Under the pieces are notes generated by a model. That model was not told the origin of the DNA and made no database searches. It worked only from the letters and a program-made list of their open reading frames with translations. The position numbers and the translations under genes were made by a program. A DNA stretch of 64,000 nucleotides from Sphingomicrobium clamense (lineage in GTDB: Bacteria > Pseudomonadota > Alphaproteobacteria > Sphingomonadales > Sphingomonadaceae): positions 294,001-358,000 of the forward strand of contig NZ_JAHVAH010000001.1 in NCBI RefSeq assembly GCF_019264355.1, read 5' to 3'. Shown here in pieces: positions 26,870-35,592 of the stretch; the stretch's first letter is position 1; every line of letters begins with the position of its first letter.

Positions 26870-27175
26870 ATGGCCAACGCCCAGTCCCCGCGCCAATCCA
26901 AGGATGCGCTCGCGACCACGCTCTCGCGGATCGACGATCCCGCGATCATGCTCGCCATGCTCGACGATCTGTGCACGCCCGCCGAGCTGACGGCGCTGTG
27001 CGAACGCTGGCACATCGCCCAGCTGCTCGACGAGGGCGAGCTGACCTATCGCGAGATCGGCGCGCGCGCCGGTGCATCGCCCACGACCGTGACCCGCGTC
27101 GCGCGCTTCCTGCGCGACGGCGGCGCAGGCGGCTATCGCGCCGCGCTCGACATGCAGAAGGAGTATGCTTCGTGA
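26870..27175 (+). CDS. TrpR-superfamily regulator, YerC/YecD (HisR-like)
   Basis: A 101-residue helical DNA-binding protein of the Trp-repressor fold. Sequence such as LCTPAELTALCERW, YREIGARAGASPTTVTRVARFL (the helix-turn-helix, about 60-80) and GGYRAAL is typical of the YerC/YecD group. It is the first gene of the his operon, its stop overlaps hisG as GTGA, and it lies divergent to trpL. From context it is more likely a histidine-operon repressor (the HisR regulators predicted in other phyla) than a tryptophan repressor. Ligand and operator are inferred. Confidence 0.85.
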   Translation: MANAQSPRQSKDALATTLSRIDDPAIMLAMLDDLCTPAELTALCERWHIAQLLDEGELTYREIGARAGASPTTVTRVARFLRDGGAGGYRAALDMQKEYAS

Positions 27176-28053
27176 GCATCGACCGCCTCCAGATGGCGAT
27201 CCAGAAATCGGGTCGCTTGTCCGACCAGAGCCGCGGGCTGCTCAAGAGCGCGGGGATCAAGATCCAGGCCAACAAGGGCCAGCTGACCGCGCGCGCCACC
27301 AATTTCCCGCTCGACCTGATGCTCGTGCGCGACGACGACATCCCGACCTTCGTCGCCGATGGCGTGTGCGAGCTCGGTATCGTCGGTGAAAATGTCCTGG
27401 GCGAATATGCGCTCGGCCGGCCCGAGGCCGGGATCGAGATTCTCGCCCGCCTCGGCTTCGGTCGCTGCTCGCTCAAGATTGCCGCGCCGCAGGAGGAAGA
27501 GTTCGACCTATCCAATCTCGAGGGTAGCCGTATCGCGACCAGCTATCCGCTGCTCACCAAGAAATGGCTCGCCGACCAGGGCATTTCGGCTGAGATCGTC
27601 ACGATGCGCGGCGCGGTCGAGCTCGCCCCGCGCCTCGGCATCGCGTCATACATTTGCGACCTCGTCTCGACTGGCCAGACGCTCGAAGCCAACGGCCTGA
27701 AGCCGGTCCAGACCGTGCTCGAAAGCGAGGCGGTGCTGGTGCGCACGGGGCGTGAAATCGTGCCTGACCACGCTGCCGCGCTCGACCAACTGAAAACCCG
27801 CATCGACGGAGTCATCCAGACTTCGGAGAGCAAATATATCGTCCTCAACGCGCCCGAGAGCGCGCTCGACGATATCGGTCGCATCCTGCCCGGTGCCGAC
27901 GCGCCGACCGTCATCCCGCTTGCGGGTCGCCAGGGTCACTTCGCGGTCCAGGCCGTGTGCCAGGAATCGGTCTTCTGGGAGACGCTCGAGGAACTTAAGG
28001 GCGCCGGTGCGCGCGACATCCTTGTCATGCCCATCGAAAAGATGATGCTCTGA
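27172..28053 (+). CDS. hisG: ATP phosphoribosyltransferase, long form
   Basis: First, feedback-controlled step of histidine synthesis: ATP plus PRPP gives phosphoribosyl-ATP. It has 293 residues, the long form with a C-terminal ACT-like histidine-binding domain (about 220-293), so no HisZ partner is required. MAIQKSGRLSD, VRDDDIP, LGIVGENVL, RIATSYP and DLVSTGQTLEANGL are conserved and close to E. coli HisG. It starts with GTG 27172, overlapping the regulator's stop. Confidence 0.95.
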   Translation: MSIDRLQMAIQKSGRLSDQSRGLLKSAGIKIQANKGQLTARATNFPLDLMLVRDDDIPTFVADGVCELGIVGENVLGEYALGRPEAGIEILARLGFGRCSLKIAAPQEEEFDLSNLEGSRIATSYPLLTKKWLADQGISAEIVTMRGAVELAPRLGIASYICDLVSTGQTLEANGLKPVQTVLESEAVLVRTGREIVPDHAAALDQLKTRIDGVIQTSESKYIVLNAPESALDDIGRILPGADAPTVIPLAGRQGHFAVQAVCQESVFWETLEELKGAGARDILVMPIEKMML

Positions 28054-29339
28054 TGACCCTGTTCGACTGGACCAATGCCTCTCCCGAAGAGAAGGACGCG
28101 ATCCTCGCGCGGCCCGACCGCCGCGACGACCCCGATCTGCGCGCCGAGGTGGCCCGGATGGTCTACACCATTCGCGACGAAGGCTGGCCTGCGCTCCGGC
28201 GCTATGCGCGTCGGATCGACCAGGCCGACGTCCGCGCCATTGCGGTCGAGCCCTATGCCGATCGCGCCGAGCGGACACTCGGCGATGAGGCGATCGATGC
28301 CATCGCGCTCGCCTACGACCATATCGCCAAATTCCACGAGGCCGCGCGCCCCGACGACGTGTTCGTCGAGACCTGCGACGGCCTTACAATGTCCAAGCGC
28401 TGGATCGCGCTCGACCGCGTCGGCCTCTACGTGCCCGGCGGTAAGGCGCCGCTCTTTTCCACGCTGCTGATGCTCGCCGTGCCCGCGCGCATCGCGGGGG
28501 TGCGCGACATCGTCTGCGTCACCCCGCCGCGCGCCGACGGCGGGCTCGACCCTGCCATCGCCTATTGCGCACGCTTGTGCGGAATCGATCGCATCTGGTC
28601 GGTCGGCGGGGCGCAGGCGATCGCCGCGCTCGCGTTCGGCGCGGGCGATATCCCCGCCGTCGACCGCATCTACGGCCCCGGCAACAAATGGGTGTCGATG
28701 GCCAAGTCGCTAGTCTCGTCCACCCCGGGAGGCCCCGGCATCGACCTGCCTGCGGGCCCCTCCGAACTCCTCGTCATCGCCGACGACAGCGCCGACCCCG
28801 TCTTCGTCGCCGCCGACCTCTTGAGCCAGGCCGAACACGATCCCGACGCGCAAGTGCTGCTGGTCTCGACCGACGAGGGCTGCGCGCGCGAAGCCCTTGC
28901 GCAGGCCGAGCGCCAGATGGCGGCGATGGGCGGCGACTTCGCGCCCATCCGCACCGTCCTCTGCGCCGACCTCAACGATGCGGTCGAGATCGCCAATCTC
29001 TACGCCCCCGAACATCTCAGCCTCGCGCTCGATGCCGCCGATGCCGATGCCGTCGCCGCTAAGATCCGCAACGCCGGCACCGTGTTCGTCGGTCACTCGG
29101 CCGCGGAGACGTTTGGCGACTATTGCGCCGGGCCCAGCCACGTCCTGCCCACCGACGGCGCGGCCCGCTACACGGGCGGCATCTCGACCCAGACCTTCAT
29201 GAAGGCCGTCGGTTTCCAGCGGGTCGAGGGCAATGGCGCGCGCCAGATCGCCGCCGCCGCCGCCGCGCTCGCCCGCCTCGAAGGGCTCGAGGCCCACGCC
29301 CGCGCCGCCGAGGCCCGGCTCGGAAAGGCGCTCGCATGA
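28053..29339 (+). CDS. hisD: Histidinol dehydrogenase
   Basis: Zinc enzyme that oxidises histidinol to histidine in two NAD-dependent steps. It has 428 residues. GLYVPGGKAP, SVGGAQAIAALAFG, DRIYGPGNKWV, DLPAGPSELLVIAD and LLSQAEHDP (a zinc ligand region) are all present, as is the pair of catalytic residues in YAPEHLSLA. It overlaps hisG by one base (TGATG) and the next gene by four. Confidence 0.96.
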   Translation: MTLFDWTNASPEEKDAILARPDRRDDPDLRAEVARMVYTIRDEGWPALRRYARRIDQADVRAIAVEPYADRAERTLGDEAIDAIALAYDHIAKFHEAARPDDVFVETCDGLTMSKRWIALDRVGLYVPGGKAPLFSTLLMLAVPARIAGVRDIVCVTPPRADGGLDPAIAYCARLCGIDRIWSVGGAQAIAALAFGAGDIPAVDRIYGPGNKWVSMAKSLVSSTPGGPGIDLPAGPSELLVIADDSADPVFVAADLLSQAEHDPDAQVLLVSTDEGCAREALAQAERQMAAMGGDFAPIRTVLCADLNDAVEIANLYAPEHLSLALDAADADAVAAKIRNAGTVFVGHSAAETFGDYCAGPSHVLPTDGAARYTGGISTQTFMKAVGFQRVEGNGARQIAAAAAALARLEGLEAHARAAEARLGKALA

Positions 29340-30973
29340 CCCTCGCCGACCGCCTCGCCCGACCCGATCTCGCCGACCTCCCGCCCGTCGACCTCGCCGG
29401 TGCGCCGGCGCCCGGCACCATCCGCCTCGACGCCAACGAAAACCCGTTCGAGCCGCTCGCGGGCAAGGGCGACATCAACCGCTATCCCGAGCCGCAGCCT
29501 GCCGCGCTACGCCAGCGCATGGCCGATCTCTATGGTGTCGATGCGGCGCGTCTTTGGGTGTCGCGCGGCAGCGACGACGCCATCGACCTGCTGAGCCGCG
29601 CCTTCTTGGTGCCGGGACAGGATCGCATCCTCGTCGTCGAACCGACCTTCTCCGCCTACGCCCAGTTCGCGCGCATCCAGGGCGCCCAAGTCTCCAGCGT
29701 CCGCATGGACGACGATTTCACCTTCGACGCCGACGCCGTGCTCGCCGCCGCGAAGGACGGCGCAGCCCCCAAGCTGCTGTTCGTCTGCACCCCCAACAAC
29801 CCGACCGCCACGCCCGTCGACCCCGACGATGTCCGCCGCCTCTGCCGCGAGCTGCCCGACACGCTGGTCGTCGCCGACGAAGCCTATGGCGAGTTCACCG
29901 ACACACCCAGCCTTGCGCCGGAAACCGGTGCCATCGAGAACCTCGTCGTCCTGCGCACCTTGTCGAAGGCGTACGGCCTCGCCGGTGCGCGCATCGGTTG
30001 CGCCATCGCTTCGCCCGACATCATCGGCTGGCTTGCGCGCGTTTCGCCGCCCTACCCGCTTCCCGGCCCCTCGATCGATGCCGCGCTCACCGCGCTCGCG
30101 CCCGAACGCATGCCGGTCCACATGGACCGCGTCCGCCGCCTCGTCGCCGACCGTGACCGCCTCGCCCAGCAATTCCGCGATGTCGGCGAAGTCGAAGCGC
30201 TTTACGCCGGCGGCAATTATCTCTTCCTCGTCGTCGCCGACCCGGCCGACCTCGCCCGCCGCCTCGCCGCTGCCGGTGTAAAAGTCCGCTTCCGCCCCAA
30301 GGCCGCACCCGGAGGCGTCCGCATCACGGTCGGCACCCCGGCAGAGAACCGCGCCATGCTCGCCGTGTTCGGCATTGCCGAAGAGCGCCCCGCAGGCCGC
30401 CGCGCCGCGGTCACTCGCGACACGGCCGAAACCCGCATCGCGGTCGAGATCGACCTCGACACGCCCGAGCCCAGGCGCGTCATCGACACCGGCATCGGCT
30501 TCTTCGACCACATGCTCGACCAGGTCGCAGCCCATGGCGGCTTCGGCCTCACCTTGAGCTGCACCGGCGACACCCACATCGACGCGCATCACAGCGTCGA
30601 GGATGTCGCACTCGCGCTCGGCTCCGCGCTCGACAAGGCGCTGGGCGACCGCGCGGGCATCGGCCGCTTCGGTTTCGCGCTGCCGATGGACGAGACGCAG
30701 GCCGACGTGCGCGTCGACCTGTCGGGCCGTCCCTACAGCCGCTTCGAGGGCGAATTCAGCGCGGACAAGGTCGGCGACCTGCCCACCGAGATGGTCCCGC
30801 ACGTCTTCCGCAGCCTCGCCGATTCCATGCGCGCCGCGATCCATGTGCGCGTCGATGGCGAGAACGACCACCACAAGGTTGAAGCCGCCTTCAAGGCGTT
30901 CGGTCGTGCGCTGCGCCAGGGCCTGTCGACCGGCGCTTCGGGCGGCATCCCCTCGACCAAGGGGAGCCTGTGA
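29336..30973 (+). CDS. hisCB: Fused histidinol-phosphate aminotransferase (HisC) / imidazoleglycerol-phosphate dehydratase (HisB)
   Basis: One uninterrupted 545-codon frame. Residues 1-346 are HisC, a class I/II PLP aminotransferase: LDANENPFEP, CTPNNPT, VADEAYGEF, PLP lysine K211 in TLSKAYGLAGARIG, and the C-terminal RITVGTPAENRAML. Residues 355-545 are HisB dehydratase: TGIGFFDHMLDQ, metal-binding DAHHSVED (416-423) and NDHHKVEAAFKAFGR (510-524), ending in PSTKGSL. The linker is about eight residues and holds no stop. An internal start at Met341 cannot be excluded but has no clear ribosome-binding site. In E. coli the HisB dehydratase is fused to a HAD phosphatase, which is missing here. 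Confidence 0.93.
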   Translation: MTLADRLARPDLADLPPVDLAGAPAPGTIRLDANENPFEPLAGKGDINRYPEPQPAALRQRMADLYGVDAARLWVSRGSDDAIDLLSRAFLVPGQDRILVVEPTFSAYAQFARIQGAQVSSVRMDDDFTFDADAVLAAAKDGAAPKLLFVCTPNNPTATPVDPDDVRRLCRELPDTLVVADEAYGEFTDTPSLAPETGAIENLVVLRTLSKAYGLAGARIGCAIASPDIIGWLARVSPPYPLPGPSIDAALTALAPERMPVHMDRVRRLVADRDRLAQQFRDVGEVEALYAGGNYLFLVVADPADLARRLAAAGVKVRFRPKAAPGGVRITVGTPAENRAMLAVFGIAEERPAGRRAAVTRDTAETRIAVEIDLDTPEPRRVIDTGIGFFDHMLDQVAAHGGFGLTLSCTGDTHIDAHHSVEDVALALGSALDKALGDRAGIGRFGFALPMDETQADVRVDLSGRPYSRFEGEFSADKVGDLPTEMVPHVFRSLADSMRAAIHVRVDGENDHHKVEAAFKAFGRALRQGLSTGASGGIPSTKGSL

Positions 30974-30974
30974 G

Positions 30975-31553
30975 GTGGTCGCGATCCTCGACCTTGGTTA
31001 CGGCAATGTCGAATCGGTTCGGCTGGGATTCCGCCGTGTCGGCGCGGATCCGGCACTCGTACGCGATGCAAAAGCGGTCGAAGAGGCCGAAAAGCTCGTC
31101 GTGCCCGGGGTCGGCCACGCCGGTTATGCGATGGAAAAGCTCGAAGCCCACGGATTGGTCGACGCGCTGAAGGCACGCCGCGGCCCGATGCTCGGCATCT
31201 GCGTCGGCATGCAGCTGTTCCACGAGGCGTCCGACGAAACCGACCGCCCGCTCTTGGGGCTCGTCCCCGGCACCGTGCGCGGCCTCGACCCCGCGCCCGG
31301 CCGCCCGGTTCCGCACATGGGTTGGACAAAGATTGCCGACGTTGCCGATGATATCGGCCTTGCCGAGGGCGTCCAGCTCTATTTCGCGCACAGCTTCGCC
31401 TGCCCCGTCACCGACGCCAGCGCCGCGACCGCCGACTATGGCGGCCCGATCGCGGTCGCGTTGCGCCGTGACAATCTGTGGGCCGCGCAATTCCACCCCG
31501 AACGCTCCAGCACGGCTGGCGCCAATTTCCTGAAGGCTTTCCTCGCAGCATGA
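30975..31553 (+). CDS. hisH: Imidazole glycerol phosphate synthase glutaminase subunit
   Basis: Glutamine amidotransferase supplying ammonia to HisF, 192 residues. The N-terminus VVAILDLGYGNVESV, nucleophile GICVGMQLF, PHMGWTKI and the His-x-Glu of QFHPERS are present. GTG 30975 starts one base after the hisCB stop; the frame upstream of it belongs to hisCB. Slightly short of the usual 196-200 residues but complete. Confidence 0.95.
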   Translation: MVAILDLGYGNVESVRLGFRRVGADPALVRDAKAVEEAEKLVVPGVGHAGYAMEKLEAHGLVDALKARRGPMLGICVGMQLFHEASDETDRPLLGLVPGTVRGLDPAPGRPVPHMGWTKIADVADDIGLAEGVQLYFAHSFACPVTDASAATADYGGPIAVALRRDNLWAAQFHPERSSTAGANFLKAFLAA

Positions 31554-32272
31554 AACTGATCCCCGCCATCGACCTCATGGACTCGATGCCCGTCCGCCTA
31601 GCCCAGGGCGACTTCGACCGCCGCACCGACTATGGCTCGACCGCCGACGATGCGCTGGCGGCGTTCAAGGCGCAGGGCGCCGAGCTGACCCACATCGTCG
31701 ATCTCGACGGCGCGCGCGCGGGCGAACCCAGGCAGCATGAGCTTATCGCCTCGCTGGCGCCGATCATGCCGATCCAGGTCGCCGGCGGTTTCCGCACGCG
31801 CGAACAGGTCGGCGACATGTTCGAGGCGGGCGCCGCGCGCGTCGTCATCGGCAGCCTCGCGCTGAAAAAACCGCAGGCCTTCGTCGAAATGCTCAACTGC
31901 TACGGGGCGGAGCGCATGGTGCTCGCGCTCGACGTCGCGATTCAGGACGGCGCGCCCGTCGTCGCCTCGCACGGGTGGCAGGAAAGTAGCGGCCGCAGCC
32001 TCGACGACGTCCTCGCCGACTTCCCGCGCGTGCGTCACATCCTCGTCACCGACATATCGCGCGACGGCATGATGTCCGGCCCCAATGTCGAACTCTACCG
32101 CCTGCTGAAGGCGCAATATCCCGACATCGTGGTGCAGGCCTCGGGCGGCGTCGCCTCGCTCGACGACCTCGATGAACTACGCGCGGCGGGCGCTGACGCG
32201 GCGATCACCGGCAAGGCGATCTGGGGCAAGACCTTCTCGGTCGCCGACGGAGTAAAGCGTGCCCGCGGCTAG
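31550..32272 (+). CDS. hisA: ProFAR isomerase (phosphoribosylformimino-AICAR-P isomerase)
   Basis: TIM barrel of 240 residues performing the Amadori rearrangement before HisHF. The first catalytic Asp is in IPAIDLMD, the second in [13 protein letters not shown], and IQVAGGFRT and [11 protein letters not shown] are phosphate-binding loops. [10 protein letters not shown] resembles the enterobacterial protein. ATG 31550 overlaps the hisH stop as ATGA. Confidence 0.95.
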   Translation: MKLIPAIDLMDSMPVRLAQGDFDRRTDYGSTADDALAAFKAQGAELTHIVDLDGARAGEPRQHELIASLAPIMPIQVAGGFRTREQVGDMFEAGAARVVIGSLALKKPQAFVEMLNCYGAERMVLALDVAIQDGAPVVASHGWQESSGRSLDDVLADFPRVRHILVTDISRDGMMSGPNVELYRLLKAQYPDIVVQASGGVASLDDLDELRAAGADAAITGKAIWGKTFSVADGVKRARG

Positions 32273-33026
32273 GATCATCCCCTGCCTCGACGTCGCCGAC
32301 GGCCAGGTCGTCAAGGGCGTCCAGTTTCGCGATCACCGCGTGATCGGCGACATTGTCGAACATGCCCAGCGCTACTCGGCCGAAGGCGCGGACGAGCTCG
32401 TCTTCTACGACATCACCGCCAGCGCCGACGGGCGCAGCGTCGACACCGACTGGATCCACCGCGTCGCCGAAGTGATAGACATCCCCTTCTCGGTCGCGGG
32501 TGGGATCACCGACGTCGTGCATGCGGAGGCGTGCCTGCGCGCGGGCGCCGACAAGGTCTCGGTCAACAGCCCCGCGCTCGCCGATCCCGACCTCATCGCC
32601 CGCCTTGCCGACGCCTTCGGGCGCCAATGCGTGGTGCTCGGCATCGACAGTTTCGAGGACGATCAAGGCACCTACCGCGTCCGCTCGCACACTGGACGGC
32701 CCGAGGCGATGCGCGAGACCGGGCGCACCATGCTCGAATGGGCACAGGAGGCGACCGCCAAGGGCGCGGGCGAAATCGTGCTCAACTGCATGAACCGGGA
32801 CGGCGTGCGCGAGGGCTACGACCTCGACCAGTTGAACGCGCTGACGACCAGCGTCGACGTGCCCGTCATCGCCAGTGGCGGTGCGGGTGCTCCTCAGCAT
32901 TTCGCCGACGCCTTTGCCAATGGTGCGTCCGGCGCGCTGGCGGCGTCGGTTTTCCACGACAACCGCCTGACCATCGCCGAGGTTAAGGATCATCTTGAAC
33001 AAGAGGGCTGGGAGGTCCGCCGATGA
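32259..33026 (+). CDS. hisF: Imidazole glycerol phosphate synthase cyclase subunit
   Basis: Cyclase that, with HisH, makes imidazoleglycerol phosphate and AICAR. It has 255 residues. The catalytic Asp is in [15 protein letters not shown], the second in [17 protein letters not shown], and GGITDV and [11 protein letters not shown] are phosphate loops. The usual LLTSMDRDG motif reads LNCMNRDG, still keeping the Asp. It starts with GTG 32259 and overlaps hisA by 14 bp. Confidence 0.95.
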   Translation: MPAARIIPCLDVADGQVVKGVQFRDHRVIGDIVEHAQRYSAEGADELVFYDITASADGRSVDTDWIHRVAEVIDIPFSVAGGITDVVHAEACLRAGADKVSVNSPALADPDLIARLADAFGRQCVVLGIDSFEDDQGTYRVRSHTGRPEAMRETGRTMLEWAQEATAKGAGEIVLNCMNRDGVREGYDLDQLNALTTSVDVPVIASGGAGAPQHFADAFANGASGALAASVFHDNRLTIAEVKDHLEQEGWEVRR

Positions 33027-33628
33027 ACATCGATCAACTGGCCTGGGACAAGATGGACGGCCTGCTCCCTGCCATCGTGCAGGACGCCGCTTCTGGCGAG
33101 GTCCGCATGCTCGGCTATATGAGCCGCGACGCGCTCGCCGCAACGCTCGACACGGGCAAGGTCACTTTCTTCTCGCGCTCCAATCAGGCGCTCTGGGTGA
33201 AGGGGGAAACCAGCGGCAACACGCTCGACCTCGTCTCCGTCGCGACCGACTGCGACGATGATGCGCTGCTGGTCGTCGCACGCCCCGCAGGCCCGACCTG
33301 CCACAAGGGCATGCGCAGCTGCTTTGGCGAAGACGTGATCACCGGCACCGGCTTCATCGGCCAGCTCGAACGTATCGTGTCGGCACGTGCATCGTCCGAC
33401 CCCGACGACAGCTACACCGCGCGACTGATGGAGCGCGGCATCAAGCGCATCGCACAGAAGGTCGGCGAGGAAGGGGTCGAGGCCGCTTTGGCAGCGACCG
33501 CCGGCGACAAGCACGAAGTCGCGAGCGAAGTCGCCGACCTCGTCTATCACCTCACCGTGCTTCTCAAGGCCTCCGACACCGACTGGCAGGCCGTCATCGA
33601 CGTGCTCAAGGAGCGGCACGAGGCTTGA
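33023..33628 (+). CDS. hisIE: Bifunctional phosphoribosyl-AMP cyclohydrolase / phosphoribosyl-ATP pyrophosphatase
   Basis: Fusion of HisI (about 1-105) and HisE (about 112-201) for steps 2 and 3 of the pathway. HisI has [36 protein letters not shown] and the zinc-binding [12 protein letters not shown]. HisE has [23 protein letters not shown] and [12 protein letters not shown] 33023 overlaps the hisF stop. The fused form is that of E. coli; the last canonical gene of the his operon. Confidence 0.95.
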   Translation: MNIDQLAWDKMDGLLPAIVQDAASGEVRMLGYMSRDALAATLDTGKVTFFSRSNQALWVKGETSGNTLDLVSVATDCDDDALLVVARPAGPTCHKGMRSCFGEDVITGTGFIGQLERIVSARASSDPDDSYTARLMERGIKRIAQKVGEEGVEAALAATAGDKHEVASEVADLVYHLTVLLKASDTDWQAVIDVLKERHEA

Positions 33629-33660
33629 CGCGCCGCGCGCGCGTCGCCAGCGCAGCCGGC

Positions 33661-34836
33661 ATGATCGATCATGACGTCATCGTGCTGGGTGCGGGCGCTG
33701 CGGGGCTCATGGCCGCTTTCACCGCGGGCCAGCGCGGCCGCCGCGTGCTGCTGGTCGATCACAATAGCGCGCCGGGCAAGAAAATCCTCATCTCGGGCGG
33801 CGGGCGCTGCAACTTTACCAACCTCTACGCCGCGCCCGACCGCTACCTCTCGTCCAACCCGCATTTCCCCAAGTCGGCGCTCGCGCGCTACACACAATGG
33901 GATTTCATCGACCTTGTCGAACGCCACGGCATCGCTTGGCACGAAAAGACGCTCGGCCAGCTCTTCTGCGACGGCAGCGCCAGGCAGATCGTCGAGTTGC
34001 TGATGGACGAATGCCTCCAAGGCAACGTCGATTTGGCCTTCGGCCGCAGCCCCACTGTGTCTCGAGAGGGCAATCGCTTCCACGTCGACCTCGATGGCGA
34101 AATCCACAGCGCCGCCGCGCTCATCCTCGCCACGGGTGGCCCTTCCATCCCCAAGCTGGGCGCGACCGGCTTCGCCTACGATCTCGCCCGTTCGTGGGGG
34201 CTCAAGATCGTCGAGCCGCGCCCGGCGCTCGTCCCGCTGACGCTGCCCGGCGACGAAGCGCTCTTTCGCACGCTATCGGGTGTCGCGACCGAGGTCGTCG
34301 CCACTGCCGAACGCGGCCCGCCCTTTCGCGAAGCCGCGCTTTTCACCCATCGCGGGCTCTCGGGCCCGTCCATCCTGCAAGTCTCGAGCTATTGGCGCGG
34401 CAATAACGAAGCGGTGGGCATCGACTTCCTCCCCGATCGCGCATCCAACTGGCTCGCCAACATGAAGCGCGACCATCCCAACCGCACGCTGCGCCGCGTC
34501 CTTGCCGACGCGCTGCCCGAGCGTCTCGCCGAAGCGCTGATGGAGCGGCTGGGCGTCGACGGTCCGCTCCAGTCGCTCACCGACGCCACGCTCGACGAGG
34601 TCGCCGCGCGCCTCGCCGACTGGCGCTTCACCCCCAATGGCAGCGAGGGCTTCGCCAAGGCCGAAGTCACCGTCGGCGGCATCTCGACCGACGAACTCTC
34701 GTCCAAGACGATGGAGGCGAAGAAGGTGCCGGGCCTCTACTGCATTGGCGAGGCGGTCGACGTCACCGGTTGGCTCGGCGGCTATAATTTCCAGTGGGCC
34801 TGGGCCTCGGGGAAGGCGGCTGGCGAAGCCGCCTAG
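33661..34836 (+). CDS. HI0933/YhiN-family flavoprotein
   Basis: FAD/NAD(P)-binding protein of 391 residues and unknown substrate. The N-terminal FAD motif is VIVLGAGAAGLMAA, followed by the family signature PGKKILISGGGRCNFTN. GGPSIPKLGATG and VTVGGIST lie mid-protein, and YCIGEAVDVTGWLGGYNFQWAWASG is the strongly conserved end. ATG 33661 matches the family N-terminus; a TTG at 33625 overlapping the hisIE stop (TTGA) is an alternative that would couple it to the his operon. It is convergent with hisN by 4 bp. Confidence 0.88.
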   Translation: MIDHDVIVLGAGAAGLMAAFTAGQRGRRVLLVDHNSAPGKKILISGGGRCNFTNLYAAPDRYLSSNPHFPKSALARYTQWDFIDLVERHGIAWHEKTLGQLFCDGSARQIVELLMDECLQGNVDLAFGRSPTVSREGNRFHVDLDGEIHSAAALILATGGPSIPKLGATGFAYDLARSWGLKIVEPRPALVPLTLPGDEALFRTLSGVATEVVATAERGPPFREAALFTHRGLSGPSILQVSSYWRGNNEAVGIDFLPDRASNWLANMKRDHPNRTLRRVLADALPERLAEALMERLGVDGPLQSLTDATLDEVAARLADWRFTPNGSEGFAKAEVTVGGISTDELSSKTMEAKKVPGLYCIGEAVDVTGWLGGYNFQWAWASGKAAGEAA

Positions 34837-35576
34837 AGCAGCTTGACCGCTTCCTCGTAGAGCTGTTCGCTCGCTGCCGCGATCACGTCGCCGCCCGTCA
34901 GGTCCGATCCCCCCGACCAGTTACCGACGAACCCGCCCGCACCGCGCACCACCGCGACCAGCGCATCATAGTCGTGCGGCTTCAAGTTGGTTTCCGCGAC
35001 CAGGTCGATGTCTCCGGTCGCCACCCGCGCATAGGCCATCGCATCGAGCCCGTAACGCGCCACGCGCGAGCGCTCGTAAAGCTTGGCAAAACCCTGCTGC
35101 TCGCGTGCGGACAAGATACCCGGATCGGTCGTCGCAATCCGCGCCTCGTTTAACACCGTGACCCCGCTCACCCGCACCGTCTCGCCGTTACGCTGCGTGC
35201 GGCCATCGATCGCGATCACTCGCTCCGACAGCGCGGGCAGGTCGATCATCCCCGCGCGATGCTCGCCATCGCTTAGGAAACCCACCAGCACCGCCCAGCT
35301 CGGCAGCCCGCAAACGAACGCCCGCGTCCCGTCGATCGGGTCGAGGCTCCACCAGCTGTCCGAACCCTGTCCGGTCCAGCCATATTCCTCCCCCCAGATC
35401 CCGTGATCAGGAAACCGACGCTCTATCCGTTCGCGCATCGCCCGCTCCGCCGCTCGATCGGCTTCGGTGACGGGATCGAAATCGTTCCCGCCCGCCTTGT
35501 TCTCGGGCTCGCGCGCGGCGCCTTCGATCGCCTTGCGCGCAGCATCGCTCAATTCGGTGAAGAAGGCTGCGTCCAT
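34833..35576 (-). CDS. hisN: Histidinol-phosphatase, inositol-monophosphatase family
   Basis: Removes phosphate from histidinol phosphate, the step that E. coli performs with the HAD half of HisB. It has 247 residues. The Mg-binding IMPase motifs are readable: VTEADRAAERAMRE, GEEYG, WSLDPIDGTRAFVCG (near residues 77-91), and LKPHDYDALVAVVRGAGG at the C-terminal metal site. The HisN subgroup is supported by its position near a his operon lacking the HAD phosphatase. An inositol phosphatase role is the alternative. Confidence 0.88.
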   Translation of the reverse strand: MDAAFFTELSDAARKAIEGAAREPENKAGGNDFDPVTEADRAAERAMRERIERRFPDHGIWGEEYGWTGQGSDSWWSLDPIDGTRAFVCGLPSWAVLVGFLSDGEHRAGMIDLPALSERVIAIDGRTQRNGETVRVSGVTVLNEARIATTDPGILSAREQQGFAKLYERSRVARYGLDAMAYARVATGDIDLVAETNLKPHDYDALVAVVRGAGGFVGNWSGGSDLTGGDVIAAASEQLYEEAVKLL

Positions 35577-35592
35577 GCCCCTTGCCTAGCCG

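Noticed and set aside
30355..30420. Independent start for a separate hisB
   Set aside because: The only in-frame ATG (Met341) lies inside the conserved end of HisC and has no convincing Shine-Dalgarno; there is no stop between the two halves. Internal initiation remains possible but is not the simplest reading.
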